Below are positions 24,789 through 32,412 of a stretch of DNA of 47,447 bases, in pieces. The stretch comes from a virus. The position numbers were made by a program, and so were the translations under genes. Numbering within the stretch: the first letter of the stretch is position 1; every line of letters begins with the position of its first letter. The notes beneath the pieces were generated by a model. That model ran no database searches. It saw only the letters and a list, made by a program, of their open reading frames with translations, and had not been told where the DNA came from. The stretch lies in the IMG/VR virus record IMGVR_UViG_3300042922_000315, positions 1 through 47,447 of that record; one strand, written 5' to 3'.

Positions 24789-25329
24789 AGAGATTAATCT
24801 TATTGAGTACCTTCCGGGAGTGCTCAGAGAAGTTAAAGAGTTTAAATCTCTGTCTGCTGCAGAGAATCCGGAAGCAATAACATTATGGGAAGAACTTGAA
24901 AACGTGCTAGATGACCAATTTGTGAATGAATCTACCCTTAATGGGGTGAAACGGTGGGAAAGTATGCTAGGCGTAAAAGCGTTGGATACGGATGTTCTGA
25001 GTGATAGAAGATTCAGGATACTCTCTCGGTTGAATGAGCAACTACCATATACCTATAAAAATTTGGATGCTCAGCTTGCTTTGTTATGCGGAGTCAATGG
25101 GTATAAGCTTATTTTGGACAACAGCGCCTATGCTCTGACGGTGAAAGTTGCCCTTACTGCAAAAAAGAAGTTTACAGAGGTGGGGAACCTGCTTGACCGA
25201 GTAGTTCCCTGTAATATTATTATTTCGCTGTTACTGCTTTACAACCAATGGCAGACTTTAGAACAATATACTTGGCAGCACTTAGAACAGTATACGTGGG
25301 AGCAACTACGGGAGGAGGTATTAAGTTAA
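24781..25329 (+). CDS. xkdU: Tail protein (YmfQ/XkdU-like, DUF2313)
   Basis: A 182-aa protein from TTG 24781. The opening (INLIEYLPGVLREVKEFKSL) and YTYKNLDAQLALLCG match DUF2313 proteins, which link baseplate to tail fibres. The end has a WQTLEQYTWQHLEQYTWEQL repeat, a short degenerate heptad-like array also seen in relatives. Stop and fibre start overlap by one base. Confidence 0.87.
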   Translation: MDREINLIEYLPGVLREVKEFKSLSAAENPEAITLWEELENVLDDQFVNESTLNGVKRWESMLGVKALDTDVLSDRRFRILSRLNEQLPYTYKNLDAQLALLCGVNGYKLILDNSAYALTVKVALTAKKKFTEVGNLLDRVVPCNIIISLLLLYNQWQTLEQYTWQHLEQYTWEQLREEVLS

Positions 25330-26765
25330 TGGCAACAGAAACAACGAATTATAAGCTTATAAAGTCTGATAGAACAGATTTTGTAAATGTTGAGGAACAG
25401 ATTAATGGAAACATGGATCTGATCGATGCAGCCTTAAAAGAAAATGAGGAGATCATAGGCGCAGTTAGTTCGCAGTTGGCTACAACAGCGAAAGCAGAAA
25501 AAGCCGGAGGAACTGCAACAGCTATCACACTAGCCAATGTATCCTTGATTGATGGCAGTATAAAGACTTTTATTGTTACTGCTAATAATAACGCGGCAAC
25601 TACTACGATTAACGGAAAACCTTTGTATAAGCCTGGTACTACAACAGTACCTGATCTTGTATCTGGTAAGGCGGTAACGATCTGGTTTGATGCAACTGGT
25701 AACTGTTTTTTTATCAAGGCTAGTGCGGAGGGAACTGCAATTGCTGCACACGTACTAGCAGGTGATACATTCAGCAATGATAATGATACTGGACTAATGG
25801 GTACTATGGTAGATAGGTCTGGATCAGGGTATGTTACACCGACAGCTATTACCTCAACATCTGGACAAGTTATTGCAGACATATTAAGCGGAGCATATCT
25901 TGTTAATACCGCGGCAGGAGCAGTACAAGTCGTTTTGGACGACCCGGACTTTGTAGCCTCTACCTTCCTAGCCACTAAAGTTGTGTTTGGGTTACAGGGC
26001 AGTATACCAGTTAGAACCCCGGATGTGTCTGATCAATATCCTGCAACCACAATTTCTGGTACAGGTGGTGGTGGCAACTTATTCTTTGGTATAAACCCGA
26101 ATTCATACTTTGGGGCTGTAAACTGGATAAGAGGAAATGATCCAGATTTTATTGGGCCTAATATTCTAGCGACAGCTAATATATTTGGATTACAGGGTGA
26201 TATACCAAATAGAGATTATGCATGGCATAGCCCAGTACTTAGGGTCGCGGGTAATGGATTACTTCGTGTAATACCACCAAGGGGTTATTTCTCGGGGAAT
26301 GAGGATTATTACAACCATGGTGGATTAGAATTATCAGAACCAGATTTTAATAGTGCATACATACTAGCAGGCAAGGCACCATTCGGCTTAGGCGGTACAC
26401 TAGTGCCAGGTAAGAAAGTTGTAAGTGGTACTGCATCTATAAATGGCGCGGAATTTTTTAAGTATGCTGACGGTAGTACTACAAGTTCTCTTTATAGCAT
26501 TACTGTAAGTGGGCTTACCTTTACACCAAGCATGATAATAATTTACCGAAATGATGTTGGAGACGGCTACGAGTATAACACTGTGTATCGTGCTACTGGT
26601 AGGAGCTATGCCAAAATAGCTATGCTATCTATAAACAGTCCTAGTTTGGCAACACTAAATGCATACAACGTAAGAGCTGATGTTGCGCCTGCTTATATTA
26701 ATGCAACTGGATTTAAACTACCAGTGCCAACTAATGGTACATTTAACTGGACAGCAATTGAATAG
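25329..26765 (+). CDS. Tail fibre protein
   Basis: A 478-aa protein from ATG 25329 with GGAGGAGG upstream. Residues 1-135 are the baseplate-binding region (ATETTNYKLIKSD, TANNNAATTTINGKPLY). Residues 200-360 hold three repeats about 66 residues apart, each built on DPDF, an LA motif and FGL-GG/QG (at 205, 271 and 338). The C-terminal 110 residues are Tyr/Ser-rich and probably form the receptor-binding tip. Confidence 0.85.
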   Translation: MATETTNYKLIKSDRTDFVNVEEQINGNMDLIDAALKENEEIIGAVSSQLATTAKAEKAGGTATAITLANVSLIDGSIKTFIVTANNNAATTTINGKPLYKPGTTTVPDLVSGKAVTIWFDATGNCFFIKASAEGTAIAAHVLAGDTFSNDNDTGLMGTMVDRSGSGYVTPTAITSTSGQVIADILSGAYLVNTAAGAVQVVLDDPDFVASTFLATKVVFGLQGSIPVRTPDVSDQYPATTISGTGGGGNLFFGINPNSYFGAVNWIRGNDPDFIGPNILATANIFGLQGDIPNRDYAWHSPVLRVAGNGLLRVIPPRGYFSGNEDYYNHGGLELSEPDFNSAYILAGKAPFGLGGTLVPGKKVVSGTASINGAEFFKYADGSTTSSLYSITVSGLTFTPSMIIIYRNDVGDGYEYNTVYRATGRSYAKIAMLSINSPSLATLNAYNVRADVAPAYINATGFKLPVPTNGTFNWTAIE

Positions 26766-26775
26766 GAGGATAAAA

Positions 26776-27024
26776 ATGAAAACTTTAATTATATATGATG
26801 ACAGCGGAAAGATATGGGTACAGATGAGCGGTAACTACACAATACCAGTAGGGTTAAATTATATTGAAGTGGAGATACCAGAGGGCAAATATCCGGTATC
26901 CGTGGATGTATCTGGCGAGGAACCGTCGATAGTATATGGAGAGTATCCGAAGTCGGAAACAGCGTTACTTAAGGAACAAGTAGACTCGTTAACTCTTGCG
27001 TTAGCGGAAATGATGGGGGTGTAA
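26776..27024 (+). CDS. Tail fibre-associated protein, XkdW-like
   Basis: An 82-aa protein from ATG 26776 with GGAGG upstream. KTLIIYDDSGKIWVQMSG is followed by a beta-rich stretch, then a short helix (LLKEQVDSLTLALAEMMGV). This family follows fibre genes in many Clostridia phages, ahead of an XkdX-like microprotein. Possibly a fibre chaperone. Confidence 0.75.
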   Translation: MKTLIIYDDSGKIWVQMSGNYTIPVGLNYIEVEIPEGKYPVSVDVSGEEPSIVYGEYPKSETALLKEQVDSLTLALAEMMGV

Positions 27025-27027
27025 ATT

Positions 27028-27174
27028 ATGCCAGTATGGAAATTAAATATTTTTGTTAGTGCGGTCAAAATCCGGTATGCTGCCGGAGAAGGTACCTATG
27101 AGGAAATCTTAGCTACATATCCGAAGTTAAGTGAACAGGAAAAGGCTGAGATAATGACGGTACTTACTACGTAG
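27028..27174 (+). CDS. XkdX-like 48-aa protein
   Basis: ATG 27028 opens a 48-codon frame (PVWKLNIFVSAVKIRYAAGEG) that ends in KAEIMTVLTT. Its size, position after the fibre-associated gene and Tyr-rich YEEILATYPKLSEQEK pattern match the short XkdX family. It ends the tail operon before a strong terminator. Confidence 0.72.
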   Translation: MPVWKLNIFVSAVKIRYAAGEGTYEEILATYPKLSEQEKAEIMTVLTT

Positions 27175-27207
27175 TCGGTCACAATTGCGAACTAAATAAT
27201 TTAACCA

Positions 27208-27228
27208 GGGAGCCTTTGGGCTCCTTTT
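27208..27228 (+). terminator. Terminator ending the tail operon
   Basis: GGAGCC pairs with GGCTCC around TTTG, followed by TTTT. Confidence 0.85.
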
Positions 27229-27255
27229 ATATTGCGAGGAAGGGTGGTTACATGC

Positions 27256-27546
27256 ATGACAATTGAGATAGCTTTATTAATATCCGTTATATCTGCGTCC
27301 TGTGCGCTTTATTTCGGAGCATCAAGTAAAAAGAGAGGAGATACCACTGATATCGAAAGAAAAGCAGCTGAGTCAGCCACAATCAACGTCAAACTTGATC
27401 AGATTGGCGGAGATGTGCGCGATATCAAATATGATATGACAGCGGTTAAAAAGGATGTGCAGGCGCTTACCGAGAGAATGATTACGGTGGAACAATCAAC
27501 AAAATCAGCCCATCACAGGATTGATGGTATAGAAGGGAAGGAATAA
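27256..27546 (+). CDS. Membrane-anchored coiled-coil protein of the lysis module
   Basis: A 96-aa protein from ATG 27256. One N-terminal membrane helix (residues 4-21) is followed by a charged coiled coil (AAESATINVKLDQIGGDV, VKKDVQALTERM). It lies just before the holin and resembles holin-accessory or spanin-like XhlA-type proteins, although in XhlA the membrane helix is at the C-terminus. Likely tunes lysis timing. Confidence 0.7.
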   Translation: MTIEIALLISVISASCALYFGASSKKRGDTTDIERKAAESATINVKLDQIGGDVRDIKYDMTAVKKDVQALTERMITVEQSTKSAHHRIDGIEGKE

Positions 27547-27550
27547 TATT

Positions 27551-27745
27551 ATGAATAATAAGAAATGGTTAAAAGCAGCTGGAACAAGAGCATTAAAGAC
27601 GGTGGCGCAGACTGCAGTCGCTACGATCGGCACGGCAATGGTTGTGGATGAGGTTAATTGGATTATGGTTGCATCAGCTTCAGCTCTGGCCGGAGTGTTG
27701 TCGATACTGACCTCAGTTGCAGGTCTTCCGGAAGTGGAGGGATAA
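27551..27745 (+). CDS. Holin (r1t-like family)
   Basis: A 64-aa protein with a basic N-terminus (NNKKWLKAAGTRALKT) and two hydrophobic stretches at about residues 17-32 and 37-58 (INWIMVASASALAGVLSILTS-type). The pattern and length fit r1t-type holins. It is placed directly before the endolysin and opens the membrane at the end of the lytic cycle. Confidence 0.87.
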   Translation: MNNKKWLKAAGTRALKTVAQTAVATIGTAMVVDEVNWIMVASASALAGVLSILTSVAGLPEVEG

Positions 27746-27747
27746 AG

Positions 27748-28479
27748 ATGAGTAATTTAACAGGTAACGGACTTGTGGAATTTTGCAAGACGAAACTGGG
27801 AACCGCTTACGTTTACGGGGCAAAAGGCAGCTATGGTGTTCTGACACAGTCGCAGCTAAACGGCCTTATCCAGGCTTATCAGGATGTATTTTCGAACATG
27901 TACATAACCAAGGCTCGAAGGTTGGTCGGCAAGATCTGTACAGACTGCTCCGGTCTGCCGGCATGGTACACCGGTAAGATGCTTGGATCCTATCAGCTGT
28001 ATTCCACGGCTTACACCAGGATACCGGTGGCAAACTACAAGGATTTTGCAAATGGAGTTATTGTATGGCGCAGCGGCCATGTAGGTGTGTTCTGCTGGAT
28101 CGGCGGTAAGCCTTATGTGATTGAAGCGAAGGGAATTGACTACGGAACGGTACTGTCCGAATTTGTCCAGTCGAAATGGAAGTATGGCCTGACCTTTAAG
28201 CACCTGGACTATATCTACAGTAAGAACCTTTCTTCCCAAGCTACCTGGAAGGGCAGTAACCCGTATAAGGAGCCGACAGAGACCATTTATAAGGGTTGTA
28301 CTGGAAACGGCGTTAAATGGGTGCAATGGGAGCTTGTAGAAGCCGGATTTGATATTAAGATTGACGGAGATTTCGGGCCGGTAACCGAGAAGGCGGTAAA
28401 GGCTTACCAGCCGAGCTGTAAGATAAAAGTGGATGGTAAGGTTGGAGCAGTTACCAGGGAGGCATTCAAGGCTGATTAA
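27748..28479 (+). CDS. Endolysin: NlpC/P60-like amidase/peptidase with PG-binding domain
   Basis: A 243-aa protein from ATG 27748. Residues 1-180 are a papain-like NlpC/P60-type domain with DCSG (Cys67) and GHVGVF (His111). Residues 185-243 hold a peptidoglycan-binding domain (IDGDFGPVTEKAVKAYQ, VDGKVGAVTREAF). No signal peptide, so it depends on the holin. Cleaves peptide stems or cross-links; exact bond not decided by sequence. Confidence 0.88.
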   Translation: MSNLTGNGLVEFCKTKLGTAYVYGAKGSYGVLTQSQLNGLIQAYQDVFSNMYITKARRLVGKICTDCSGLPAWYTGKMLGSYQLYSTAYTRIPVANYKDFANGVIVWRSGHVGVFCWIGGKPYVIEAKGIDYGTVLSEFVQSKWKYGLTFKHLDYIYSKNLSSQATWKGSNPYKEPTETIYKGCTGNGVKWVQWELVEAGFDIKIDGDFGPVTEKAVKAYQPSCKIKVDGKVGAVTREAFKAD

Positions 28480-28491
28480 ATTATAAAGATA

Positions 28492-28515
28492 CCCCGGTCA
28501 TTACTGGCCGGGGTT
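28492..28515. terminator. Bidirectional terminator between convergent genes
   Basis: CCCCGGTC pairs with GGCCGGGG. It lies between the endolysin stop (plus) and the end of the minus-strand gene at 28525 and has A/T tracts on both sides. Confidence 0.8.
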
Positions 28516-28524
28516 AAAATTATA

Positions 28525-29277
28525 TTATTTGATTTTTATAATGCCTGCGGTATTTAAATCAGCGGCATTTATTAAGATTTCATCCTCATATTTGAACCGT
28601 ATAGTATGTCCATTATATTTCCCCTCATATATCTTGCCTGCTTCAAATTTGCCTGAAGGAGTTCCAGTCACAATATAACTTTCTCCAATTCCATATATTA
28701 AGTACGTTTTTGTACCAGACCAATTAATAGTAATATCATAAACATCTGAAAGATATTTATTTCCAATCCATTCAGGTGTTTTTCCATATTCAGAAGATTC
28801 GTCTTCTGTAGTCGAGGGAGTCTCTATTCCATCTAAGTTTCTATCAGTAGGACTGATTGTTGGTGTTATGATTGAAGAGGAATCATCAAGTGAATCGGTA
28901 GAAGTCCATTTATCAATAGCATCACGCTCAGCTATTGCATTTTCTAAATCAGTATCGGTCATATAATCAGGATCTATCTTGGGTATTACAGTAACCTTGC
29001 AGCTGTATTTTATCCCTTTGATCTTAGCTGTTATAGTTGCTTTTCCGGTACCATTGGTAGTAACTTTACCGGTCTTAGATACAGTAGCTACGTATTTATT
29101 ATTACTTGACCAAGTTGCTTTTGTGGTAGTTCCCTTAATACTCAGATAAAGATAATCACCTTTGACAACTAACGCTGTTTTTTGACTTATTTTAATGGTA
29201 GCCGCACCCACTGAATCCGGAGCTAAAACCAATAGGCACAATACAAATGTTAATAATAACGATAAAAGCTTCTTCAT
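28525..29277 (-). CDS. Secreted protein with bacterial Ig-like (BIG2) domain
   Basis: A 250-aa protein. It has a signal peptide (MKKLLSLLLTFVLCLLVLAP, cleavage near VGA-A at about 26) and a BIG2 domain at residues 30-100 (ALVVKGDYLYLSIKGTT, NNKYVATVSKTGKVTTNGTG). A Ser/Thr-rich linker leads to a C-terminal beta domain. It has AAGGAGG and its own consensus promoter (29306-29334). The site beside attP and opposite strand mark a lysogenic-conversion gene, expressed from the prophage and exported to the cell surface. Ligand unknown. Confidence 0.85.
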   Translation of the reverse strand: MKKLLSLLLTFVLCLLVLAPDSVGAATIKISQKTALVVKGDYLYLSIKGTTTKATWSSNNKYVATVSKTGKVTTNGTGKATITAKIKGIKYSCKVTVIPKIDPDYMTDTDLENAIAERDAIDKWTSTDSLDDSSSIITPTISPTDRNLDGIETPSTTEDESSEYGKTPEWIGNKYLSDVYDITINWSGTKTYLIYGIGESYIVTGTPSGKFEAGKIYEGKYNGHTIRFKYEDEILINAADLNTAGIIKIK

Positions 29278-29522
29278 TTCCCAACCTCCTTAGTGTTATA
29301 TTGGAATTATACCCCATATAACATAATTTGGCAACAAGAAAACCCCATGCAACTGCACAGGGTTCCCGTCCGTTCTTTTATTTTATTACCCTAACGAAAT
29401 TTCCAAATGTCCCATAACAACCCTATAATATCATTAATTACATTATTTGCATAGTGGGCATAGTGGAGATAATAAAGAGTTTTCATGTACAAAATACATA
29501 AATTCAAGGGTCTAATTAATAT
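29278..29522. other. Non-coding stretch left of attP
   Basis: It holds the promoter above and a hairpin with AACCC/GGGTT arms near 29341-29365 that is followed by TTTTCTT on the minus strand, a possible second terminator for leftward transcription. No gene is seen. Confidence 0.5.
29306..29334 (-). promoter_or_regulatory. Promoter of the secreted Ig-like protein
   Basis: TTGCCA, a 17-base spacer and TATAAT on the minus strand. The ATG follows 29 bases downstream of the -10. No operator-like repeats overlap it, so expression in the lysogen is expected. Confidence 0.8.
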
Positions 29523-29523
29523 C

Positions 29524-29544
29524 ATGCAACACGGAATGCAACAC
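29524..29544 (+). repeat. Integrase arm site pair (left arm)
   Basis: Two direct copies of ATGCAACAC start at 29524 and 29536, 12 bases apart. The same pair with the same spacing lies at 29730-29750 on the other side of the att core. Confidence 0.75.
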
Positions 29545-29552
29545 GAAAATAA

Positions 29553-29578
29553 AAGACCCTAGTAAACACTAGAGTCTT
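29553..29578. terminator. Inverted repeat beside the att core
   Basis: AAGACCCTAGT and ACTAGAGTCTT are near-perfect arms around AAAC, flanked by A and T residues. It could terminate int transcription from the right. Confidence 0.6.
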
Positions 29579-29581
29579 GCT

Positions 29582-29610
29582 AAGCGGATAACGGGAATCG
29601 AACCCGTCAA
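29582..29610 (-). other. attP core: 3' part of a tRNA gene
   Basis: On the minus strand the sequence reads ACGGG TTCGATT CCCGT TATCCGC: a complete T-arm plus the 3' acceptor strand of a tRNA. No anticodon or D-arm precedes it, so it is a phage-borne fragment that restores the host tRNA on integration. The host tRNA should begin GCGGATA. The exact crossover is not visible. Confidence 0.8.
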
Positions 29611-29708
29611 GTAAAAATGGTTAAATATCAGTAAATAGTGGGGTTCCCTTTAAACCATGGTAATTCAGACGTTTTTATATTTCTCGAATTGCCTTTGTTT
29701 TACCTCTC

Positions 29709-29750
29709 GTGTTGCACTTTTTCAGTACTATGCAACACGAAATGCAACAC
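29709..29750 (+). repeat. Integrase arm sites (right arm)
   Basis: Copies of ATGCAACAC start at 29730 and 29742 (12 bases apart) and an inverted copy GTGTTGCA is at 29709-29716. They end six bases before the integrase stop codon. Confidence 0.72.
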
Positions 29751-29755
29751 AAAAT

Positions 29756-30913
29756 TTATTCTTCCGAGGGAATTTCATTAAATCGGATAGCTTCTTCAAA
29801 ATATCCGTCCATCATGTCGTCTACTTTCACTCGCTCCTCTGAAAATGTCTGCATATATATCTTTTTCATTACCTGGTCGCTCTTCCAGCCGCCGCGATCC
29901 TGAGCGTATCTGTCCGGGATGCGGAGGAGCGCCATAATAGAGGCATTGAGGTGCCTCAGATCATGAAAGGTGATATGATCCATGTTATTATCATTTTGTA
30001 GTTTAACCCAATGCTTATACAAGGTCTGTCCACTAATCGGTACAATGATATCTCCCTCAACCTGATCTATCAATTCCTTAATATATGGAGGTATTCGATG
30101 GCGACGATTACGGGTGGGGTTTTTGGCCATTTCTTTGCGATATGGCTTATTATCTACGGTAACCACGACTTCATTTATTGTTATATAATCTCCCTGTATG
30201 GATTTTGATTTTGTCAGGCCACGGACTTCACTCATGGAAAATGACAACCATGAGGCCAAGAGGACAGGAAGTTCTATGTCGGTTCCTTTTACGATTCGGA
30301 GGACTTCCCGCGCTGGTGGCAGTTCTACGACCCTTTGCGTTGTAGTTGGAAGCTCAATCTCGCTAAAATCAAAACCCTTGCAGTATTTGTGCAATATAGC
30401 ACTTACAAGACCCCATTCATTTTTTAATCTCTTTGCTGATATTGGCTTGGGATCTTTTTTATTTTTATTTGATGGTCGCTTGGCTTCTACATTGATTGCC
30501 TCTTGCATAATTTCTTCATCAATATCTTCAATCAAAGTGTCCATTAGATCTTGGAATCCATTTTTCTGAATACATTTATAATCTTGTATGGTAGTAGGAG
30601 AGCGGTTAAGTGATTTTCGTGATTCTATATACTCATCAATAGCCTCTGTAAGTTTTAATTTCCCGTAGTCTTTCTTATTTTTCTTCTTTTTAACTTTACC
30701 TTTATTCAACATGAATTCTGCTGCAGCAAACTCGGCTTCTCGCTTCCCGGCCGATGATGGATCATCACTTGTAAATGATTCGTAGATTCTTTTTTGCTTT
30801 TGTTTTCCCCCTTCGTCCAGTACAGGTTTACCGTCTTTGTCAAATTCGGATTCGGTATGACTGTAGGCCAGGCAGCGCCATGATCCGGAAGGGAGTTTTT
30901 TAGCTTTTGCCAT
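29756..30913 (-). CDS. int: Tyrosine-family integrase
   Basis: A 385-aa recombinase. Residues 1-75 are an arm-binding-type N-terminus, 85-180 the SAM-like core-binding domain and 190-365 the catalytic domain. Catalytic residues seen: Arg231 (SMSEVRGL), His317-x-x-Arg320 (HDLRH), Trp343 (GGWKS) in the last-His position and Tyr353 (KKIYMQ). AAGGAGG precedes ATG. It integrates at the tRNA-type att core lying just beyond its 3' end. Confidence 0.93.
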   Translation of the reverse strand: MAKAKKLPSGSWRCLAYSHTESEFDKDGKPVLDEGGKQKQKRIYESFTSDDPSSAGKREAEFAAAEFMLNKGKVKKKKNKKDYGKLKLTEAIDEYIESRKSLNRSPTTIQDYKCIQKNGFQDLMDTLIEDIDEEIMQEAINVEAKRPSNKNKKDPKPISAKRLKNEWGLVSAILHKYCKGFDFSEIELPTTTQRVVELPPAREVLRIVKGTDIELPVLLASWLSFSMSEVRGLTKSKSIQGDYITINEVVVTVDNKPYRKEMAKNPTRNRRHRIPPYIKELIDQVEGDIIVPISGQTLYKHWVKLQNDNNMDHITFHDLRHLNASIMALLRIPDRYAQDRGGWKSDQVMKKIYMQTFSEERVKVDDMMDGYFEEAIRFNEIPSEE

Positions 30914-30954
30914 TGTATAATCCTCCTTATTTTTAGGTATAAAAAATACGCCTA

Positions 30955-30983
30955 TTGCGGCGCAGGAGTTTAGATGATATAAT
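30955..30983 (+). promoter_or_regulatory. Plus-strand promoter in the int-immA gap
   Basis: TTGCGG, a 17-base spacer and a perfect TATAAT. The next downstream signal is the terminator at 31035, with no gene between. Confidence 0.6.
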
Positions 30984-30989
30984 TAACCT

Positions 30990-31070
30990 GACTACGAGGT
31001 ATTATATCGGCTCCGTGCCGAATAGTATCTATTGAAACCGTTCCTGTTGGTAGCAGGGGCGGTTTTCTTT
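30990..31070 (+). ncRNA. Candidate small RNA, about 80 nt
   Basis: Predicted between the promoter at 30955 and a strong terminator. It contains one hairpin, TCGGC-TCCGT-GCCGA (31007-31021), then the terminator stem. It is on the strand opposite both flanking genes. Existence as a transcript is inference. Confidence 0.5.
31035..31070 (+). terminator. Rho-independent terminator
   Basis: AAACCG-TTCCTG pairs with CAGGGG-CGGTTT, followed by TCTTTT on the plus strand. Confidence 0.8.
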
Positions 31071-31097
31071 TAATTTTGCAATACCTTTTCAATTATA

Positions 31098-31844
31098 CTA
31101 AAATGCAGTCTCAAAGTTAATGAACTTTGTTTCCTGTAGATAGACCTGTTTTTGGGTTTGTCTTACGTCATGCCATTGTTCCACCAAAGAATTAAAATAT
31201 TCATTTTCAATGTCATTCAGTGATCTAATGTCTATCTTGTTTCTTTTTTGTTGAGCCAATGACATTATTTTAACATCTTGTAAAGATGCACCATTTAAAT
31301 ACTGATGAACTTCATATTTTAAACTTTCCAATCTGTAGGTTATTACTTTAGTAGTCACATTAAATATATCAGCGAGATAATCTTTTAAACTGATTATTTC
31401 AACCGGATTGTCACTAGTAGGATATTCATTTTTAACCAATGGTAAAAAGGCTTTATATGGTACAAGAAGTTCCGCAGCGCCTTCATTAGCCTGCCATTCA
31501 ATAGTGGAATCTTGTTTAGCATAAATGGCATCTATGCAGTTAAAAATTTTCTTATCGAGGTTTCTATGTATACATAAATGAACATATTCGTGACTACAAT
31601 CAAAGTTTTGTTCTTTATCATCTCTATCGGCATTCAATAAAATAACATCATCACTAGGTGAGATTCCTATAGAAGCCATACCCCTTAGTGCCTTTGTTTT
31701 AAATGGAAGTTTTTCAAGCTTTACACCATCTTCTTTGCATAAACTTATCATGTCGAATCCGTAATCATTTACGTCCAGGCCTAATCCACCCTTATATGTA
31801 TGGATCTTATCATATAATTGCTTTTTAGTAAGGTATTCCACCAT
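31098..31844 (-). CDS. ImmA/IrrE-type metallopeptidase
   Basis: A 248-aa protein with HEYVH (HExxH) in the CSHEYVHLCIHR segment and an acidic helix downstream (EWQANEGAAELLVPY) that provides the third zinc ligand. It lies three bases after the repressor gene on the same strand. ImmA-type proteases cleave the paired repressor to induce the prophage, so this pair probably forms the induction switch. Confidence 0.9.
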   Translation of the reverse strand: MVEYLTKKQLYDKIHTYKGGLGLDVNDYGFDMISLCKEDGVKLEKLPFKTKALRGMASIGISPSDDVILLNADRDDKEQNFDCSHEYVHLCIHRNLDKKIFNCIDAIYAKQDSTIEWQANEGAAELLVPYKAFLPLVKNEYPTSDNPVEIISLKDYLADIFNVTTKVITYRLESLKYEVHQYLNGASLQDVKIMSLAQQKRNKIDIRSLNDIENEYFNSLVEQWHDVRQTQKQVYLQETKFINFETAF

Positions 31845-31847
31845 CCA

Positions 31848-32156
31848 CTACTTGCCTCCTCTTAGTCTTTTAATTGTATCAAGTGCGAGTCTTATGTCAT
31901 CCGGATGAATTCCATTTTGTTCTGCCTCTTTTGCAAGACTTAAATAAATGTTTCCTAATTCATCGGCGCCAAGAATGTGGTCGGTTGTAACATTGTAAAA
32001 TTTCGCTAATTTAAGTAATACATCAGAATCCGGTTTTCTCAGATCTCTTTCGTATCCACTTAAGGTATTAGGTGCAATGCCTAACTTTTCAGCCACATCA
32101 CGTTGCATATAACCTCTTTCCTCACGCAGTTTCGTTAGTACTTCTCCTATGCTCAT
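31848..32156 (-). CDS. CI-like repressor (XRE-family HTH)
   Basis: A 102-aa protein. Residues 5-60 are an XRE HTH (LREERGYMQRDVAEKLGIAPNTLSGYERDLRKP), and the short C-terminus (YLSLAKEAEQNGIHPDDIRLALD) fits ImmR-type repressors. GGGAGG precedes the ATG. It is driven by the promoter at 32329-32357 and should bind the operators inside both control promoters to keep early genes off. Confidence 0.9.
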   Translation of the reverse strand: MSIGEVLTKLREERGYMQRDVAEKLGIAPNTLSGYERDLRKPDSDVLLKLAKFYNVTTDHILGADELGNIYLSLAKEAEQNGIHPDDIRLALDTIKRLRGGK

Positions 32157-32198
32157 ATAGCCTCCCTAGAATTTTTTTAAAAATTCGCAAAAATAATA

Positions 32199-32227
32199 TT
32201 GACAAATCGCATAGTGAGATTTATAAT
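32199..32227 (+). promoter_or_regulatory. Rightward early promoter with operator
   Basis: A perfect TTGACA-17-TATAAT. The spacer carries TCGCATAGTGAGA, an imperfect palindrome related to the site at 32337. It points toward the early genes from 32413. Confidence 0.85.
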
Positions 32228-32328
32228 CTGATTATACCACTAACCGAGACGCATCTTACTAACACCGATTTGTATAACTAGTGCCTTCATAATACCATAA
32301 TTATTATGATTGGCAACCTATGTTATAT

Positions 32329-32357
32329 ATTATAATTCGCATAACGCGATGTGTCAA
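32329..32357 (-). promoter_or_regulatory. Leftward repressor promoter with operator
   Basis: A perfect TTGACA-17-TATAAT on the minus strand. The spacer contains the palindrome TCGC-ATAAC-GCGA (32337-32349). It points at the rightward promoter 100 bases away, so the two transcripts overlap. Confidence 0.85.
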
Positions 32358-32412
32358 CAAAAATATTGTGATTTTTATGGGTATATTATACTATTATGGA
32401 AGGAGGATACAA

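Noticed and set aside
25329-26765. Diversity-generating retroelement acting on the tail fibre
   Set aside because: No reverse transcriptase gene and no template/variable repeat pair were seen; the fibre repeats are long and diverged throughout.
29582-29660. Complete tRNA gene at the att site
   Set aside because: Only the T-arm and 3' acceptor strand are present; no matching 5' acceptor, D-arm or anticodon arm lies upstream on the minus strand.
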